A stretch of 64,000 nucleotides of DNA from Archaeoglobus sulfaticallidus PM70-1 (GTDB taxonomy: Archaea; Halobacteriota; Archaeoglobi; Archaeoglobales; Archaeoglobaceae). This document shows positions 61,826 through 64,000 of this stretch, piece by piece (within the stretch, counting starts at the first letter, position 1; each line of letters opens with the position of its first letter). The notes beneath the pieces are model-generated. The model ran no database searches, was not told where the DNA came from, and saw only the letters and a program-made list of their open reading frames with translations. Location: positions 434,001 through 498,000 of the forward strand of contig NC_021169.1 of NCBI RefSeq assembly GCF_000385565.1, written 5' to 3'. Both the position numbers and the translations under genes were made by a program.

Positions 61826-63319
61826 TCACCACAAAAGCTCCTTGCTTATGCCGGGCTGAATCTGAACGACTATGTCTGCAATCTTCCCCCTCTTGATTCC
61901 CCCTCTGACCACGCTGTAGGAGTTGAAGTAGATCACATTGACCTTTTCATCCACATCGTAGCCCTGCTCCTTTATAACATCTATCAGCTTTTGCTCAGCG
62001 TAGGCCATCATCTCTTCATCAGACGGCAGGGAGCCGAGTTTGAAAGGACAGCTTTCAACAACCCCGTTGTAGATAGCCTTTCCACTTTCGGTATCGTATC
62101 TAACATACATCGTCAGGCTTATGCGAGACACAGCAACACCGACAGCGTTAACTGACTCGCTGTGGTCTGGGACTATGACGCTAACCTTTGAAGCTCTGGA
62201 AATTCTCTTTGCAAGATATCTGCTGAGATATCCGGTCAGTATTATTCTCTCAGCTTCCATTGACTCTATGCTCTTCGCAATCATCTCAACAAAGCTGTCA
62301 ATAGCTCTGCTGTCGATTCCGTGGCTTTCAGCGTATTCGATTGATTTTCTGTAATCGCCAATCTCTGAATCTTCGAGGTTGAGGGCATCGGTCAGCGTGA
62401 AATTCTCTCCACCAAACGCGATGGGTTTTCCAATCCTCCCCGGCTTCAGCTTTCCGTTTTCAACCGCAGAGTCACCACCAAACGGGATTGAAAATGAGTC
62501 AACACACCTTATCAGAGTTTTCCTTCCAAAAAATTCGATGTTCTCCACTATTTTTGGAAGTCCATCTTCTATCAAAACGAAGTCCGTTGTTGTGCCGCCA
62601 ATATCGATAACCAGAGCTTTCCTTTCTTTGGTCAGGAAATAAGCCCCAACTGCCACCGCCGCCGGGCTGGAATTGTAAAGTTCGGATGGGTTTCTGAGGG
62701 CTATCTGATAGGGAATTATCCCACCATCACCCTTGTAGTAAAAGAAGTCCCCAACAAGGGATTTTATTGTATCTGTTAGCTCATAAACGGTTTTTATGAT
62801 TTTGGCGTTTATTATCGCCGTGTTTATTCTGTAAGGGAATATCATTCCTCCTCCGTAATGGGACAGGGCTATGGATCTCTCATCACAGTATTTTCTGGCT
62901 ATCTCGAAGATCTTGTTCTCTATGCTCGCATTCCTTACACTGAACTTGGAGGATATCGCAATGTTGTCGTACTCAGAGCTCTTCAGGATCTCCTCTATCT
63001 CCCTTTCGTCTATATCCTCAACAACATCTCCTCTGTGGTTTACAAAGCCCCTGACAACCTTTCCGAACTTCTCATAGTTCAACCCCGGCCCGGGAACAAC
63101 AATGGAGAGGGTGGGATACTGCTCAGATCTGCTGAGCAGAAGGTTGAGCGGTAGAGATGTGCTCACAGCTATCCTGCTTTTTTCAATATCCTCTGCGGGT
63201 ATTCTCCTGAAGGCACCCTCAAAACCCTCCTCATTGGGGATCTTGATCGTTTTGATCTCATTATCCTTTATTATCGCGATATCTGTATTCGTTCCACCGA
63301 CATCGATACCAATGAACAT
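61826..63319 (-). CDS. Hydantoinase/oxoprolinase A (HyuA)-like protein
   Basis: This 497-residue protein has the ASKHA-type phosphate loops of the family: MFIGIDVGGTNTDIAIIK at the N-terminus and ALVIDIGGTTTDFVLIEDG near residue 240. Family members bind ATP and open cyclic amides such as hydantoins or 5-oxoproline, usually with a HyuB partner. No HyuB is seen here, and some archaeal members may act on other substrates. It starts a minus-strand operon with the deacetylase-like and NEMF-like genes; the deacetylase ATG is four bases after this stop. Confidence 0.85.
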   Translation of the reverse strand: MFIGIDVGGTNTDIAIIKDNEIKTIKIPNEEGFEGAFRRIPAEDIEKSRIAVSTSLPLNLLLSRSEQYPTLSIVVPGPGLNYEKFGKVVRGFVNHRGDVVEDIDEREIEEILKSSEYDNIAISSKFSVRNASIENKIFEIARKYCDERSIALSHYGGGMIFPYRINTAIINAKIIKTVYELTDTIKSLVGDFFYYKGDGGIIPYQIALRNPSELYNSSPAAVAVGAYFLTKERKALVIDIGGTTTDFVLIEDGLPKIVENIEFFGRKTLIRCVDSFSIPFGGDSAVENGKLKPGRIGKPIAFGGENFTLTDALNLEDSEIGDYRKSIEYAESHGIDSRAIDSFVEMIAKSIESMEAERIILTGYLSRYLAKRISRASKVSVIVPDHSESVNAVGVAVSRISLTMYVRYDTESGKAIYNGVVESCPFKLGSLPSDEEMMAYAEQKLIDVIKEQGYDVDEKVNVIYFNSYSVVRGGIKRGKIADIVVQIQPGISKELLW

Positions 63320-63455
63320 CCTTCATACTTTGTTATGTAGAGTATTTGAAATTTTTTTAATGCTTTTTCCTTGCTTTAGCATGTCTGACACAACTTAAAA
63401 TCAAACAACTCAAAATTAAAATACTCTAAAAGATAAAGTTGAGAAAGGTGGAAGG
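63320..63455. other. Divergent promoter region
   Basis: 136 bp lie between the HyuA-like and MBF1-type genes. The stretch is AT-rich with TATA-like runs on both strands and GAAAGGTGGAAGG just before the ATG at 63456. No other feature was seen. Confidence 0.5.
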
Positions 63456-63929
63456 ATGGAATGCGAGGTCTGTGGTGCAGAGCTGAGGGGCAAGCCATTT
63501 AAGGTAATCATCGAAGGAAGCGAGGTAAATGTTTGCAAGAGGTGCAAGAGCCTCGGAAGCGAGAAGCCCGTGGAGAGGATCTCTCAGAAGGATGTTAAAA
63601 AGGTGTTTTTGAGGAAGAAAAGTCCTAGGAAAAAAATCGAATTTGAAGAAGAACTTCTTGAGAACTATAACCTGATAATAAAGAGGGAGAGGGAGAAGAG
63701 AGGCTGGAGTCAGGAAGTTCTGGCCAAAAAAATTCAGGAGAAGGAATCTCTTATAAGAAAGATAGAAAATGCCGAAATAACACCTGAAACCGAAGTGATT
63801 GAAAAGCTTGAGCGGCTTTTTAACATAAAGCTCAGGGAGAAGGTTGTGGAAGTGAAGGTAAACCTGAACAGGAAATCTCTAACCCCAACTCTCGGAGATA
63901 TAGTTGTCATCAAAAAGAAAAAGAGCTGA
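63456..63929 (+). CDS. Archaeal MBF1 (multiprotein bridging factor, TIGR00270-like)
   Basis: This 157-residue protein begins with a zinc ribbon (CEVCGAEL, then CKRCKSLG). It continues through a basic linker to an XRE-type helix-turn-helix (REREKRGWSQEVLAKKIQEKESLIRKIENAEITPE) and a short C-terminal tail. This is the conserved archaeal MBF1 architecture. The eukaryotic homologue bridges activators and TBP; the archaeal protein also contacts ribosomes and basal transcription. The ATG has a clear ribosome binding site. Confidence 0.92.
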   Translation: MECEVCGAELRGKPFKVIIEGSEVNVCKRCKSLGSEKPVERISQKDVKKVFLRKKSPRKKIEFEEELLENYNLIIKREREKRGWSQEVLAKKIQEKESLIRKIENAEITPETEVIEKLERLFNIKLREKVVEVKVNLNRKSLTPTLGDIVVIKKKKS

Positions 63930-63949
63930 GCTAAATCGGGCTAAAAAGA

Positions 63950-64000
63950 ATGATTGTAGAGATCAAACCCACAGATTTTGAAAAAATAGATAGGGAAGTT
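63950..64000 (+). CDS. Start of an unidentified gene, cut by the window edge
   Basis: An ATG at 63950 opens a frame of 17 codons (MIVEIKPTDFEKIDREV) to the end of the window. It begins 20 bases after the MBF1 stop and could be in the same operon. The piece is too short to identify. Confidence 0.5.
   Translation, partial: MIVEIKPTDFEKIDREV

Overview
The window looks like chromosomal DNA of a hyperthermophilic euryarchaeon, most probably from the Archaeoglobales. The evidence is the translation set (aRF1, archaeal-type class I CCA-adding enzyme, Dph2, GatB, GPN-loop GTPase, MBF1 homologue with zinc ribbon), heavy use of AGG/AGA arginine codons, GGTGA-type ribosome binding sites alternating with leaderless promoters, and an AMA-type AAA ATPase with a GYPL motif, a family known from Archaeoglobus and methanogens. 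A split methylmalonyl-CoA mutase, acyl-CoA ligase and thiolase fit a carbon-oxidising Archaeoglobus/Ferroglobus/Geoglobus-like organism. Genus assignment is inference.

Layout. 1-11.8 kb: truncated RND exporter, FIST-like protein, UbiA-type prenyltransferase preceded by a 20-codon leader ORF, DUF502 membrane protein, thiolase, HTH-10 regulator, AMA ATPase, thpR-cca pair, HhH-GPD-like protein and phenylacetate-CoA-type ligase. 11.8-17.4 kb is a decaying accessory island: an IS200/IS605-like end, a COG1361-type secreted protein, an ABC-2 permease broken by a frameshift, its ATPase, a divergent TrmB-type regulator also broken by a frameshift, and a heavily degraded DDE transposase. 17.4-31 kb: SHOCT membrane protein, NOG1-like GTPase, purB, ubiquitin-like MoaD/SAMP protein, a MoxR/ChlI-type ATPase with its VWA partner, M20 peptidase with a winged-helix regulator, long-chain polyprenyl synthase, site-2 protease, and a cutA/nucleotidyltransferase/radical-SAM/DUF2551/uppS/prf1 run that leads into argS.

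34.7-39.4 kb (minus strand) is a propionate/methylmalonyl-CoA operon: B12-binding mutase subunit, epimerase, carboxyltransferase, an easily missed 40-residue small subunit, biotin carrier protein and the large mutase subunit. No biotin carboxylase lies in it. 39.5-46.7 kb: membrane protein, hemD, ppsA, dph2, and a leuC/hacA-type dehydratase overlapping a Ca2+/Na+ exchanger gene. 46.7-47.3 kb holds a fragment of an archaeal ATPase. 47.4-51.9 kb encodes a 1516-residue surface protein with a type IV pilin-like signal, CARDB, PKD, DUF2341 and beta-helix-like regions. It carries two pairs of almost identical long DNA repeats.

52-64 kb: zinc-ribbon membrane protein, gatB-topA-GPN GTPase, a stand-alone TnpB element bounded by hairpins, Rqc2/NEMF-type protein, a frameshifted class II deacetylase-like gene, hydantoinase-A-like protein, the MBF1 homologue and the start of one more gene. 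Three single-base frameshifts in short homopolymer runs (near 14760, 16334 and 61605) are either real decay or base-calling errors. No rRNA, convincing tRNA or CRISPR array was seen.
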